A DNA stretch of 64,000 nucleotides. Origin: JADGGM01 sp027307005 (lineage in GTDB: Bacteria > Gemmatimonadota > Gemmatimonadetes > Gemmatimonadales > Gemmatimonadaceae). Shown here one piece after another: positions 35,035 to 43,447 of this stretch. The stretch is taken from contig DATIEP010000036.1 in assembly GCA_035455745.1 (NCBI GenBank), forward strand, positions 124,001-188,000, written 5' to 3'. How positions within the stretch are numbered: the first letter of the stretch is position 1; every line of letters begins with the position of its first letter. The position numbers and the translations under genes were made by a program. Under the pieces are notes generated by a model. The model was not told where the DNA came from. It saw nothing but the letters and a program-made list of their open reading frames with translations, and did no database searches.

Positions 35035-35807
35035 GCCGTGGTCGAATAAAGGTCGCGCGGATAGGTGACCGCTTCGAGAACGAGCGCATGCGGCGGCGCG
35101 GGAGCGGACGTTTCGCGATTGTCGGCCGCGCCTAACAGAAGGGACACGGACGCCGGATCGCGGCGCCCGCTCGCGGCATCGGCCATCGTGCCCACGAGCA
35201 GGCGCACCATGTGGTGCAGAAACCGGTTGGCCTCGATCTCGAACACGAGCCCGCCGGGACGCTCGCGCCACTCGGCGCGCGTGATCGTGCAGCGATGGGC
35301 GTCGCGCGCGGGCGCGGTGCCTTTCACGGCGAAGGCGCGAAAGCAGTGTTCGCCCAACAGCGCCGCGGCGCTCATGGCGAGAATTCGCGGATCGAGCTCG
35401 CGGTCGAGCGCCCACTCGACGCGGCGACGAAAGGGCGAGCGCGCGGCGTCGTCAGTGCCGATGTAATAGCTGTATCGTCTCGACTTGGCATCGAAGCGTG
35501 CGTGAAAGGCCGGCGCCATCTCGTGCACCGCGGCCACCCACACGTCCCGCGGCAGCACGCCATTCAGCGCGCGTCTGAGCGCCGACGGGGTCCACCGCTC
35601 CGGAACTCGGACTCCGACCGCCTGGCCGCGTGCGTGCACGCCCGCATCGGTTCGGCCGGCGCCGAGCGCGGCCACGGGTCGCGCACAAATGTGGCCCAAC
35701 GCGTCCTCGAGCTCCCCTTGCACGGTGCGCTCGCGCGGCTGTCGCTGCCATCCGGCGAACCCGGCGCCATCGTAGTGCAGCACCAGTTGCACGGTGCGCT
35801 CCGGCAT
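35031..35807 (-). CDS. truA: tRNA pseudouridine(38-40) synthase
   Basis: This enzyme makes pseudouridine at positions 38-40 of the tRNA anticodon arm. The 258 residues show the opening YDGAGFAGWQRQP and the catalytic Asp54 in GRTDAGVHA. The later SRRYSYYI and FLHHMVRLLVGTM blocks are also present. It is the first gene of the long minus-strand array. A predicted -10 box ends only seven bases before the ATG, so its message may be leaderless. Confidence 0.95.
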   Translation of the reverse strand: MPERTVQLVLHYDGAGFAGWQRQPRERTVQGELEDALGHICARPVAALGAGRTDAGVHARGQAVGVRVPERWTPSALRRALNGVLPRDVWVAAVHEMAPAFHARFDAKSRRYSYYIGTDDAARSPFRRRVEWALDRELDPRILAMSAAALLGEHCFRAFAVKGTAPARDAHRCTITRAEWRERPGGLVFEIEANRFLHHMVRLLVGTMADAASGRRDPASVSLLLGAADNRETSAPAPPHALVLEAVTYPRDLYSTTA

Positions 35808-35814
35808 GTCACGG

Positions 35815-35842
35815 AAACTATCCGCGTGCCTTCTGGTGTCAA
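35815..35842 (-). promoter_or_regulatory. Putative promoter of the truA-pur array
   Basis: On the minus strand TTGACA (35842-35837) is followed after 16 bases by TAGTTT (35820-35815), then CCGTGAC and the truA ATG. The seven-base distance from the -10 box to the ATG predicts a leaderless transcript. Confidence 0.6.
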
Positions 35843-35865
35843 GCGAGATGGAGAGAGCGAACCGA

Positions 35866-35895
35866 TTGACAGTTCGATACCTACGCCTCTAGTTT
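35866..35895 (+). promoter_or_regulatory. Putative promoter of the GAF-trpD run
   Basis: TTGACA (35866-35871) and TAGTTTG (35890-35896) are 18 bases apart. The GAF gene starts at 35949, giving a leader of about 45 bases. It is back-to-back with the truA promoter. Confidence 0.6.
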
Positions 35896-35948
35896 GACGA
35901 ACCCGCTCAAGCGTCACAGCCCCGTCTCGCCGCGGCTCACCCGACCAC

Positions 35949-37262
35949 ATGCCTCCTCGTACACTTGCGTCCCTGGCGCACGCTCTTGGTGCCGCCTCGG
36001 ACTTGGACGCCGCCTTCGTGGCGTTGGGCGAGGCGTTGGCGGAAATCGATCGGTCGACGCATCTCGTCCTGCTCTCCTTCGACATGCGGCGCCAGCTTTT
36101 CACCGAAAAACGGACGCAGGAAAACGGACGCGTCCTCCGGGCGCGGGTGGATACGACGTTCGATCATCTGCCGGCGCGTCTGCGCGCGACGATCAACGCC
36201 GGCGGCCAGTTCGCCGACGCCGGCGACGAGTCCGATGAATTCGCGCGCTTCTTCGGCCTCGAGAACGCGCTGAACGAAGAAGGGTTGCTGGCGCTGCGCG
36301 GTATTCTCGTGGACGGGCATCTCAATACGATCGTCGTGCTCTACGAGCCGCGCCGGTTTTTCGGGACCCGCGTCGTGGAGCGATTCGCACCGTATGTCGC
36401 GCTGTTCGAGCTCGCCTTCGCGCGATTCTCCGAGCACGAGGCACGCAACGAAGCCGTGCGGACGCTCGAGGATGTCACGCAGCGTGTGCACGGCGAATAC
36501 GTGAAGCACCTCGCACGACTGGAGAGCGACCTCGCGGAGGCGCGCAACACTCCGGCGAATGCGAGCGTCGTCGAGCCGGCGCGGCTCGTCGCGCTCGAGG
36601 CAGAGGCCGCGCGCGCACGCGAGGATGCGCGCCGCGCCACGCGGCGGGCCGAGGCCGTAGAAGGGCAGGTGGCCGCTGCCGTTGGGCAGCTCGAGCAGGC
36701 GCACGTCGAGCTGCACCGCCGCAGCGAGACGCTGCGTCAGAAAACGCGCACACTGTACCTCATCGATCGCGTGTTGTCGCTGGATGCATCGACCGCCGAT
36801 CCGCGCCAGCTCGCCGAGGGACTCCTCGCGCTCGTGGGCGACGACATGCAAGCCCAACGCTGCTCGCTCGTGCTGCGCGTGCCCGACGCGCAGGAGTTGT
36901 ACATCGCGGCGGCCAAGGGACTCTCGCCGGACGTGACCGAGGGCAAGCGCATCCCGATGGGAGTCGGCGTGTCGGGCAAAGTCGCGGCGAGCCGGCAGCC
37001 CGTGTTGGTCACCGACGTCGCGCAGGCGCGCGGCCATCCGCTCATCGGCGACGAGTACTTCACGACGGGCTCGTTCATCAGCTTTCCGTTAGTCTATCAC
37101 GACGACCTGGTCGGCGTGGTCAATCTCACCAATCGCGTCCAGCGCGGCGTATTTATGGACGAGGACGTGGAGCGCGTGCGGCTGCTGGCGCTGGTGATCT
37201 CGCTCGTCGCGTCGCACGCGGCGCTGCGCGAACGGTTGTTCGAGACGATCGGTGTCCACTGA
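35949..37262 (+). CDS. Two-GAF-domain coiled-coil protein
   Basis: This 437-residue soluble protein has an N-terminal GAF-like domain (about 15-165), a helical coiled-coil linker rich in Ala, Glu and Arg (about 170-260), and a second, clearer GAF domain (about 275-425) with IPMGVGVSGKVAASRQPVLVTD-type family features. No output domain (kinase, cyclase, HTH) is present, so it probably works through a partner. The ligand is unknown. The last 11 bases overlap trpD, so it may be co-expressed with the trp genes or control them. Its own promoter lies at 35866-35895. Confidence 0.8.
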   Translation: MPPRTLASLAHALGAASDLDAAFVALGEALAEIDRSTHLVLLSFDMRRQLFTEKRTQENGRVLRARVDTTFDHLPARLRATINAGGQFADAGDESDEFARFFGLENALNEEGLLALRGILVDGHLNTIVVLYEPRRFFGTRVVERFAPYVALFELAFARFSEHEARNEAVRTLEDVTQRVHGEYVKHLARLESDLAEARNTPANASVVEPARLVALEAEAARAREDARRATRRAEAVEGQVAAAVGQLEQAHVELHRRSETLRQKTRTLYLIDRVLSLDASTADPRQLAEGLLALVGDDMQAQRCSLVLRVPDAQELYIAAAKGLSPDVTEGKRIPMGVGVSGKVAASRQPVLVTDVAQARGHPLIGDEYFTTGSFISFPLVYHDDLVGVVNLTNRVQRGVFMDEDVERVRLLALVISLVASHAALRERLFETIGVH

Positions 37263-38298
37263 CGCACTGGCGCACGCGCTGCGGCAGCTGGCCGACCATC
37301 ACTCGCTGACGGAGGACGAGACCGCCGCCGCGTTCGACGTGATCATGCGCGGGGACGCCACGGCGTCGCAGGTGGGCGCGATGCTGATGGGGCTGCGCGT
37401 GAAAGGCGAGACGCCGGACGAGATCGCCGGCGCCGCGCGCGCGCTGCGCGCGGTGATGGTCCGGCTTCCGGTGGACGACCCCGATGCGTTAGTCGACACG
37501 TGCGGTACGGGCGGCGGGAAGGTGACGACGTTCAACATCTCGACCGCCGCCGCACTGGTGGCGGCGGGCGCGGGCGTGCGCATCGCGAAGCACGGCAATC
37601 GGTCGTTCACGACGCGGTCCGGCAGCGCCGACGTGCTGGAAGCGTTAGGCGTCGACATCGCGCAGTCGGTGGAGGCGATGCAGCGGACGCTGGAATCGGC
37701 GGGGATCGTGTTCATGTTCGCGCCGCGCATGCATCCGGCGATGAAGCACGTAGGGCACGTGCGGAGCGAGCTGGCGATCGGCACGCTCATGAACATGGTG
37801 GGTCCGCTCGCCAATCCGGCATCGGCGGGGCGCCAGGTGGTGGGGGTCTCCGATCCGGCGCGGCTGGAGCTCATCTCGGCGGCGCTGGCTGCGTTAGGCA
37901 GCCGTCACGCGCTCGTCGTGCACGGCGAGCCGGGGATGGATGAGATGTCGCCCGTCGGATGCACCGACGTGCACGAGGTGCGCGACGGGAAAGTCGAAAC
38001 GCGCTGGAAGTTCGATCCGGCCATCGAAGCCGTGCCGTCGGCGCCCCACACGGTCGCCGAGCTGGCCGGCGGATCGCCGCACGACAACGCGGCAATGGTC
38101 GAGCGGATCATCAGCGGCCGCGGAACGGGCGCCGCGGCCACGGCCGTGATGCTCAATGCCGCCGCCGCGATCTACGTCTCGGCGCGGGCGCCGTCGTTTG
38201 GGGACGCGCTCCGCCAGGCGGAGGCGGCCCTGCGCGACGGGGTGGGCGCCGCGGCCCTCGAACGCCTCCGCGCCGCCAGCCGCCGCGCCGAACGCTAA
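37252..38298 (+). CDS. trpD: Anthranilate phosphoribosyltransferase
   Basis: This enzyme transfers phosphoribose from PRPP to anthranilate in tryptophan synthesis. The 348 residues show the glycine-rich PRPP motif DTCGTGGGK, then STAAALVAAGAG, KHGNRS and the MNMVGPLANPA block. The start is GTG 37252 inside the end of the GAF gene. The TAA stop overlaps the lexA stop on the other strand. trpE and trpG are not in the window, while trpC resumes the pathway beyond lexA. Confidence 0.95.
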   Translation: MSTDALAHALRQLADHHSLTEDETAAAFDVIMRGDATASQVGAMLMGLRVKGETPDEIAGAARALRAVMVRLPVDDPDALVDTCGTGGGKVTTFNISTAAALVAAGAGVRIAKHGNRSFTTRSGSADVLEALGVDIAQSVEAMQRTLESAGIVFMFAPRMHPAMKHVGHVRSELAIGTLMNMVGPLANPASAGRQVVGVSDPARLELISAALAALGSRHALVVHGEPGMDEMSPVGCTDVHEVRDGKVETRWKFDPAIEAVPSAPHTVAELAGGSPHDNAAMVERIISGRGTGAAATAVMLNAAAAIYVSARAPSFGDALRQAEAALRDGVGAAALERLRAASRRAER

Positions 38299-38903
38299 TA
38301 GCGCCTGAGCACACCCACCACGACGCCCTGGATGGTCACGTCGTTCTCGTGGACGTAAATCGGCGACATCGTCTCGTTCGCCGGCTGCAGGCGAATGCGT
38401 CCGTCGCGCTCGCGATAAAACTTCTTGACCGTGGCCGACGCGTTGTCGATGAGCGCAATCACCGTGTCGCCGTTGTCGGCCGCGTGCCGCTCGTTGATCA
38501 CGACGAAATCGCCGTCCCGAATCTGCTCGTCGATCATCGAGTTGCCTCGGACGCGCAGCACGAAGTGATTGCCCGCGCGCCCAATGAACGACTCGGGAAC
38601 ACTCACCGTCTCGTTCACCTCGATCGCCTCGATCGGCATGCCGGCGGCCACGCTGCCCAACAACGGCAGCTCGACCGCGCGCGGATACGCATCCGATGGT
38701 AGAATCTCGATCGCGCGGCTTTCGTTGTACGCGCGTTTGATGTACCCCTTGCGCTCGAGATTCGTGAGGTGCTCGTGCACCGTGGCCAGCGAGTTATAGT
38801 TGAACTGTCGCGCGATTTCCTCGAAGCTCGGCGCGTAGCCGTTCTGCTCCGCGTACGCGCCGAGGTAGGTGAGGATCTCCCGTTGCCGCTTCGTGAGCGC
38901 CAT
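38295..38903 (-). CDS. lexA: LexA repressor
   Basis: LexA represses SOS genes and cleaves itself when RecA is activated. The 202 residues start with a winged helix-turn-helix (KRQREILTYL and SFEEIARQF) and end in an S24-type protease domain. The cleavage bond is Ala87-Gly88 (VAAGMP), the nucleophile is Ser122 (GNSM) and the general base Lys160 (ATVKKFYRE). All catalytic parts are intact. It lies against the trp genes, its TAG stop overlapping the trpD stop by bases 38295-38298. A palindrome 77-90 bases upstream could be its operator. Confidence 0.96.
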   Translation of the reverse strand: MALTKRQREILTYLGAYAEQNGYAPSFEEIARQFNYNSLATVHEHLTNLERKGYIKRAYNESRAIEILPSDAYPRAVELPLLGSVAAGMPIEAIEVNETVSVPESFIGRAGNHFVLRVRGNSMIDEQIRDGDFVVINERHAADNGDTVIALIDNASATVKKFYRERDGRIRLQPANETMSPIYVHENDVTIQGVVVGVLRRY

Positions 38904-38979
38904 GCTGTCCCCGCGTGAGAGACCAGTTTGTTGGAGGCGCCGGCGTGCCCGCCCTCGAGCGTGCCGATCCTAGCCGTCC

Positions 38980-38993
38980 GTTCCCGAATGAAC
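38980..38993. promoter_or_regulatory. Inverted repeat GTTC-N6-GAAC upstream of lexA, overlapping the trpC start
   Basis: GTTCCCGAATGAAC is an imperfect palindrome between divergent lexA and trpC, and it covers the chosen trpC ATG. GTTC/GAAC half-sites occur in several known LexA boxes, though with other spacing. No clear promoter boxes were found around it. Confidence 0.3.
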
Positions 38994-39872
38994 TCCGAAT
39001 TGGACAATAGCCGAACATCGACCGAAGTGCAAGCCTCCCCATCCTTTAGTATCTGGACCCCGCCTACCGGTGTGTTGGGCGGAATCGTCGCCGAGGCGTA
39101 TGAACGCGTCGAACGGCTCCGCGCCGACCGCGCGCTCGTTGCTGCGCTCGAGCGCGCGGCGGCGGATGCGCCGGGTGCGCCGTCGTGTTTCGCGGCACTG
39201 CGGCGCCCAACCGTATCGATCATCGCAGAAGTGAAGCGACGCTCGCCATCCAAGGGAGTGATCAATCCGTCGATCTCGGCCGCCGCGCAAGCGTCGGCGT
39301 ACGCCGACGGCGGCGCGGCGGCAATCTCGGTCCTAACGGAACCGCTGCACTTTGCCGGCTCGCTCGACGACCTCCGCTCGGCGCGCTCGGCGGTTGCCGA
39401 CCGCGTGCCGCTGCTCAGGAAAGACTTTCACGTGGATGAAGTGCAGCTGCTCGAAGCGCGCGCCGCCAGTGCGGCGGCAGTGCTGCTGATCGCCCGGGCG
39501 TTGGCGCCCGACGCGCTTCGGCGACTCGTCGCGTTCGCTGTTTCCGTGCAGCTCGAGCCGCTGGTCGAAGTGCGCAGCACGGCCGAGCTCGAGCGCGCCC
39601 TCGCCTCGGGCGCCCGCGTGATCGGCGTCAACAATCGCGACCTCGAAACGCTGATCATCCAACCGGAGGTCGGCGAGGCACTCGTGCCGCTCGTTCCGCC
39701 GGACTGCATCGCGATCGCGGAGAGCGGCGTGCGGGACGTCTCCGACGTCGAACGCGCGTCTGCGAGCGGCGCCGACGCCGTCCTCGTCGGCTCGAGCATT
39801 TCCGCGGCCGCAGACCCCATCGCGGCAGTGCGGGCCCTCACGTCGGTGCAACGGAATGCACGTGGCGGTTGA
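38988..39872 (+). CDS. trpC: Indole-3-glycerol phosphate synthase
   Basis: This TIM-barrel enzyme closes the indole ring in tryptophan synthesis. Family blocks are IIAEVKRRSPSKG, VPLLRKDF, LEPLVEV, IGVNNRDLETL and IAESGVRD. ATG 38988 gives 294 residues, about 30 more than usual. The extra N-terminal part is poorly conserved, so a later start is possible, and an upstream TTG at 38928 would lengthen it further. It overlaps trpF by 17 bases. Confidence 0.93.
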   Translation: MNSELDNSRTSTEVQASPSFSIWTPPTGVLGGIVAEAYERVERLRADRALVAALERAAADAPGAPSCFAALRRPTVSIIAEVKRRSPSKGVINPSISAAAQASAYADGGAAAISVLTEPLHFAGSLDDLRSARSAVADRVPLLRKDFHVDEVQLLEARAASAAAVLLIARALAPDALRRLVAFAVSVQLEPLVEVRSTAELERALASGARVIGVNNRDLETLIIQPEVGEALVPLVPPDCIAIAESGVRDVSDVERASASGADAVLVGSSISAAADPIAAVRALTSVQRNARGG

Positions 39873-40518
39873 CATCAAGTTCTGCGGCCTCACGCGTCCG
39901 TTAGACGCGGCGTTGGTCGGCCCGCTGGGCGGCGCCTACGCGGGGGTAGTGCTCGCCAGCGGGCCGCGACGCCTCGACGCCGCGCGCGCGGCGCTCGTGC
40001 TCGACGCGTTGACGCCCGGCGTCAAGCGCGCGGCGGTGTTCGGCCCGCAACGTGTCGACGAGATCGCCGACCTGTCGCGCCGTCTCCGGTTAGACGTAGC
40101 GCAGCTGCACGACGCGCCGTCGCCGGACACCGTGCGCGCGCTGCGACAGGCCCTCGACTCGCCGACAGCCGTGTGGGCGGTCGTCCGCGTGTCCGACGCC
40201 CAAGCCGCCGCGCACAGCATCGCCGAGCTCGATGGGGTGGCCGACGGCATCCTGCTCGATGCCGCAGCGGCGGGAAGCCTCGGCGGATCGGGCGTCGCAT
40301 TCGACTGGAGCGCGTTTCCCGCCCATGCGCAACCACGCCGCAGCACGTTCATTGTCGCCGGGGGACTAACGCCGGCGAACGTGGCCGGGGCCGTTCGCAC
40401 CTTCCATCCCGATGTCGTCGACGTGTCGTCCGGCATCGAGCGCACGCGCGGCGTGAAAGACCGCGAACTGATGAGCGCCTTCGCGCGCGCCGTCCTACTC
40501 GAGAGTCAACGCGTATGA
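39856..40518 (+). CDS. trpF: Phosphoribosylanthranilate isomerase
   Basis: This enzyme converts phosphoribosylanthranilate to CdRP in tryptophan synthesis. The 220 residues contain IKFCGLTRPLDA near the start with the catalytic cysteine, a VQLH-like VAQLHD and the phosphate-binding end FIVAGGLTPANV followed by VDVSSGIERTRGVKD. It starts within trpC, and its TGA overlaps the trpB ATG. Confidence 0.94.
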   Translation: MHVAVDIKFCGLTRPLDAALVGPLGGAYAGVVLASGPRRLDAARAALVLDALTPGVKRAAVFGPQRVDEIADLSRRLRLDVAQLHDAPSPDTVRALRQALDSPTAVWAVVRVSDAQAAAHSIAELDGVADGILLDAAAAGSLGGSGVAFDWSAFPAHAQPRRSTFIVAGGLTPANVAGAVRTFHPDVVDVSSGIERTRGVKDRELMSAFARAVLLESQRV

Positions 40519-41705
40519 CCATCGTGGAACGACAGGATCGCTTCGGAGTCTTCGGCGGGCGCTATGTGCCCGAGACCCTCGTCCCGGCCCTCGACCAACT
40601 CGCGGAGGAGTACGATCGCGCCATGGCCGACAGTGGATTTCGGGCCGAGCTGAACAGTTTGCTCTGCACCTACGTCGGTCGTCCATCCTCGTTGAGCGAT
40701 GCGCCGCGTTTCTCGGAGCTGGTTGGAGCACCCGTCTACCTCAAACGGGAAGACCTCAACCACACGGGCGCCCACAAGATCAACAACACCGTCGGCCAAG
40801 CGATGCTCGCCCGGCGGATGGGCAAGCGGCGGATCATCGCCGAGACCGGCGCCGGTCAGCACGGCGTGGCAACGGCAACGGTGTGCGCGCGGTTCGGTCT
40901 CGAGTGTGTGGTGTACATGGGCGAGGAGGACATGCGGCGTCAGGCGCTGAATGTCTTCCGGATGAAGCTCATGGGCGCGGAGGTGCGTCCGGTGACGTCC
41001 GGGACGAGGACGTTGAAGGATGCCACGAGCGAAGCGATTCGCGACTGGGTAACGAACGTGACTGATAGCCATTACATCATCGGCTCGGTGGTCGGGCCGG
41101 CTCCCTATCCGCGCATCGTGCGCGACCTGCAATCGGTGATCGGTACAGAAGCGCGCGCGCAAATGCTCGAGCGGGCCGGCCGATTGCCGGCGACCGTCGT
41201 GGCGTGTGTCGGCGGCGGGTCGAACGCGATGGGCATTTTTCACGCGTTCGTTCCCGATCGCGAGGTGGAGCTGGTGGGCGTCGAGGCGGCGGGCGAGGGT
41301 CTCGAGACCGAGCGTCACTCCGCATCCCTTTCCCGCGGCACGCCCGGCGTGCTGCACGGATCGCTCAGCTATCTCCTGCAGGACGAACACGGCCAGGTGC
41401 ATCCGGCCCACTCGATATCGGCCGGCCTGGATTATCCGGGCGTTGGGCCCGAGCACTCACACCTCAAGGATTCGGGCCGGGCGACGTACGTCTCGGTGAC
41501 GGACGCCCAGGCGCTCGACGGCTTCCAGACGTTGAGCCGTCTCGAGGGCATCATTCCGGCGCTCGAGACGGCGCATGCGGTGGCGTGGGTCGCGTCTCGG
41601 CGCGGCCGTTGGGCGGAGGATGCGCCGGTGCTCATCTGTGTGAGCGGTCGCGGCGACAAGGACGTGACGCAAGTGAGCGAGATCCTCGCCGCCGCGGACG
41701 CGTGA
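40515..41705 (+). CDS. trpB: Tryptophan synthase beta chain
   Basis: This PLP enzyme joins indole with serine to give tryptophan. The 396 residues begin FGVFGGRYVPETL. The cofactor lysine is Lys88 in HTGAHKINN. The phosphate-binding VGGGSNAMG and the YVSVTDAQAL stretch follow. It is a normal TrpB1 type, expected to work with TrpA, although trpA is displaced by two genes. ATG 40515 overlaps the trpF stop, and its own stop overlaps the GTG of the next gene. Confidence 0.95.
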   Translation: MTIVERQDRFGVFGGRYVPETLVPALDQLAEEYDRAMADSGFRAELNSLLCTYVGRPSSLSDAPRFSELVGAPVYLKREDLNHTGAHKINNTVGQAMLARRMGKRRIIAETGAGQHGVATATVCARFGLECVVYMGEEDMRRQALNVFRMKLMGAEVRPVTSGTRTLKDATSEAIRDWVTNVTDSHYIIGSVVGPAPYPRIVRDLQSVIGTEARAQMLERAGRLPATVVACVGGGSNAMGIFHAFVPDREVELVGVEAAGEGLETERHSASLSRGTPGVLHGSLSYLLQDEHGQVHPAHSISAGLDYPGVGPEHSHLKDSGRATYVSVTDAQALDGFQTLSRLEGIIPALETAHAVAWVASRRGRWAEDAPVLICVSGRGDKDVTQVSEILAAADA

Positions 41706-43447
41706 CCGCCACGTCGCTCTCGACCGGGGCCGCGGGGCTGACCGCCGACCCGTCGCTCCCCGAGCCGCCGTTCTCGCCGCAGCTGGTCGAGGAGTTCGTT
41801 AGGCATTTCGTGCGCGCCGTGAAGACGCACCAGCTCTATCTGCCCAACAATCCGATCTACCAGCGGTCGATCGAAGGCTTGCGCGCGTCGTTCGTGCCCA
41901 TGTGGGAGGTCACGACGGAGCTGGTGTTGCAGATCTCCGAGTCCGAGTTCCGGTGGATGGGCCGCAGCGTCCACCACGAGAGCTCGCGGTCCGAGAGTCT
42001 GCCCTGGGTGTTCTACAAGGATGGTCTGCGCGAGCTGACGATCATGCAGGGGTTCGAGCAGGACGAGGTCGCCACCCTGCTCGACATCATGCAGCGCGTG
42101 CGTAAGGCATCGCCCGATGAAGACGATCTGCTGACGCTGCTCTGGGAGCAGGAGTTCGCGTACCTGCGCTACCGGTTCATCGACATCAGCGAGGGCATGG
42201 GAGGCGATGTCGTCGAAGCGGCCGAAGCGGCGGCAGCCGCGGCGAGCGATCCGTCGCATCCCCCGCCCGTCATTGCGGTGGCCGACATCCAGAACGACGT
42301 CGCGAGCCAGACGGATCAGAACGGCTTCGTCAAGATGGAGGATCTCGACGGCTCGCTGTACTTCCTCGACGAGCAGGAAATCGATTATCTGCGCGAGGCG
42401 GTGCAGAAGGAGCAGGCGCTCAATCTTCGCCGCAACGTCCTCGGCATACTGTTCGACATCGCGGAGACGCAGCCGTTGCCCGAGGTGCGCGAGGAAGTCT
42501 GCACGATTCTCGAGCAGCTCATGCCGCATCTGCTCGCGGCCGGCGACTACGGCGCCGTCGCGGCGTTGTTGCGCGAGGCATCGGTGGTGGTGTCGCGCGC
42601 CGGCGATCTCTTGCCGGCCCACCGGACGAGGCTCCAGGCGCTGCCGGGACTCATCAGCAGTCCGACGGTGTTGTCGCAGTTGCTGGCGGCGCTCAACGAC
42701 GCGACGGTGGTGCCACCGCAAGAAGACCTCGACGCGCTGTTCGAGCAGCTGCAGGGCGAGACGTTAGGCACGATTCTCTCCGGGCTCAAGCAGACGCAGC
42801 GCCCCGAGTTGCGCACGATGCTGGAGCGGACGGCGGCCCGGCTCGCGTCGTCCAACACGGCGGAGCTGCTCAAGCTCATTGCCGCCGACGACGAGCAGGT
42901 GGCGGTCGAAGCGATGCGGCGCGCGGCCGACCTCAAGACGCCGGCGGCCGTCGGGCACCTGCTCAAGTGCCTGTCGCATCAGAGCGTGGGCCGCCGGTTA
43001 GGCGCGGTGCAGGCGCTGTCGGAGATCGGATCGCCGGGCGCGCTGCGCGCGCTCGAATCGGCGCTCGACGACCCGGACCGCGACGTCCGCCTCACGGCCG
43101 TGCGCACGCTGAGCACGCGCGGCCACCGCGCGGCGCTTCCCAGAGTGGAAGCGGCGGTCAAGGGAAACGCCGTCAAGGATGCCGACCTCACCGAGAAGAT
43201 GACGTATTTCGAGGCGTACGGCATGCTGGCCGGCGATGCGGGGATTCCGCAGCTCGACGCGCTGCTCAACGGGCGCAGCGCGCTGCTGCGCCTGCGCGTG
43301 GATCCGGAGCTGCGCGCGTGCGCGGCGATGGCGTTAGGCCGCATCGGCTCCGACCAGGCGTTCGAGGTGCTGCGCAAGGCCGCCGACGACAAGGACGTGC
43401 GGGTCCGCAGCGCAATCAACAAGGCGCTCCGCGGAGGCGCCGCGTGA
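41702..43447 (+). CDS. HEAT-repeat protein with an N-terminal module shared with the next gene
   Basis: This 581-residue soluble protein of unknown function is mostly helical. Its N-terminal part (about 25-160) contains the stretch KTHQLYLPNNPIYQ (41-54), which matches RTVKMYPPDNPVVQ in the neighbouring HD-GYP protein. The C-terminal half has HEAT-type repeats from about 430 to 580, for example the SVGRRLGAVQALSEIG and VRLTAVRTLSTRG helices. HEAT arrays usually mediate protein contacts, so it may be a scaffold or partner of the HD-GYP protein. The GTG start and the stop both overlap neighbours by four bases inside the trp run. Confidence 0.75.
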   Translation: MTATSLSTGAAGLTADPSLPEPPFSPQLVEEFVRHFVRAVKTHQLYLPNNPIYQRSIEGLRASFVPMWEVTTELVLQISESEFRWMGRSVHHESSRSESLPWVFYKDGLRELTIMQGFEQDEVATLLDIMQRVRKASPDEDDLLTLLWEQEFAYLRYRFIDISEGMGGDVVEAAEAAAAAASDPSHPPPVIAVADIQNDVASQTDQNGFVKMEDLDGSLYFLDEQEIDYLREAVQKEQALNLRRNVLGILFDIAETQPLPEVREEVCTILEQLMPHLLAAGDYGAVAALLREASVVVSRAGDLLPAHRTRLQALPGLISSPTVLSQLLAALNDATVVPPQEDLDALFEQLQGETLGTILSGLKQTQRPELRTMLERTAARLASSNTAELLKLIAADDEQVAVEAMRRAADLKTPAAVGHLLKCLSHQSVGRRLGAVQALSEIGSPGALRALESALDDPDRDVRLTAVRTLSTRGHRAALPRVEAAVKGNAVKDADLTEKMTYFEAYGMLAGDAGIPQLDALLNGRSALLRLRVDPELRACAAMALGRIGSDQAFEVLRKAADDKDVRVRSAINKALRGGAA

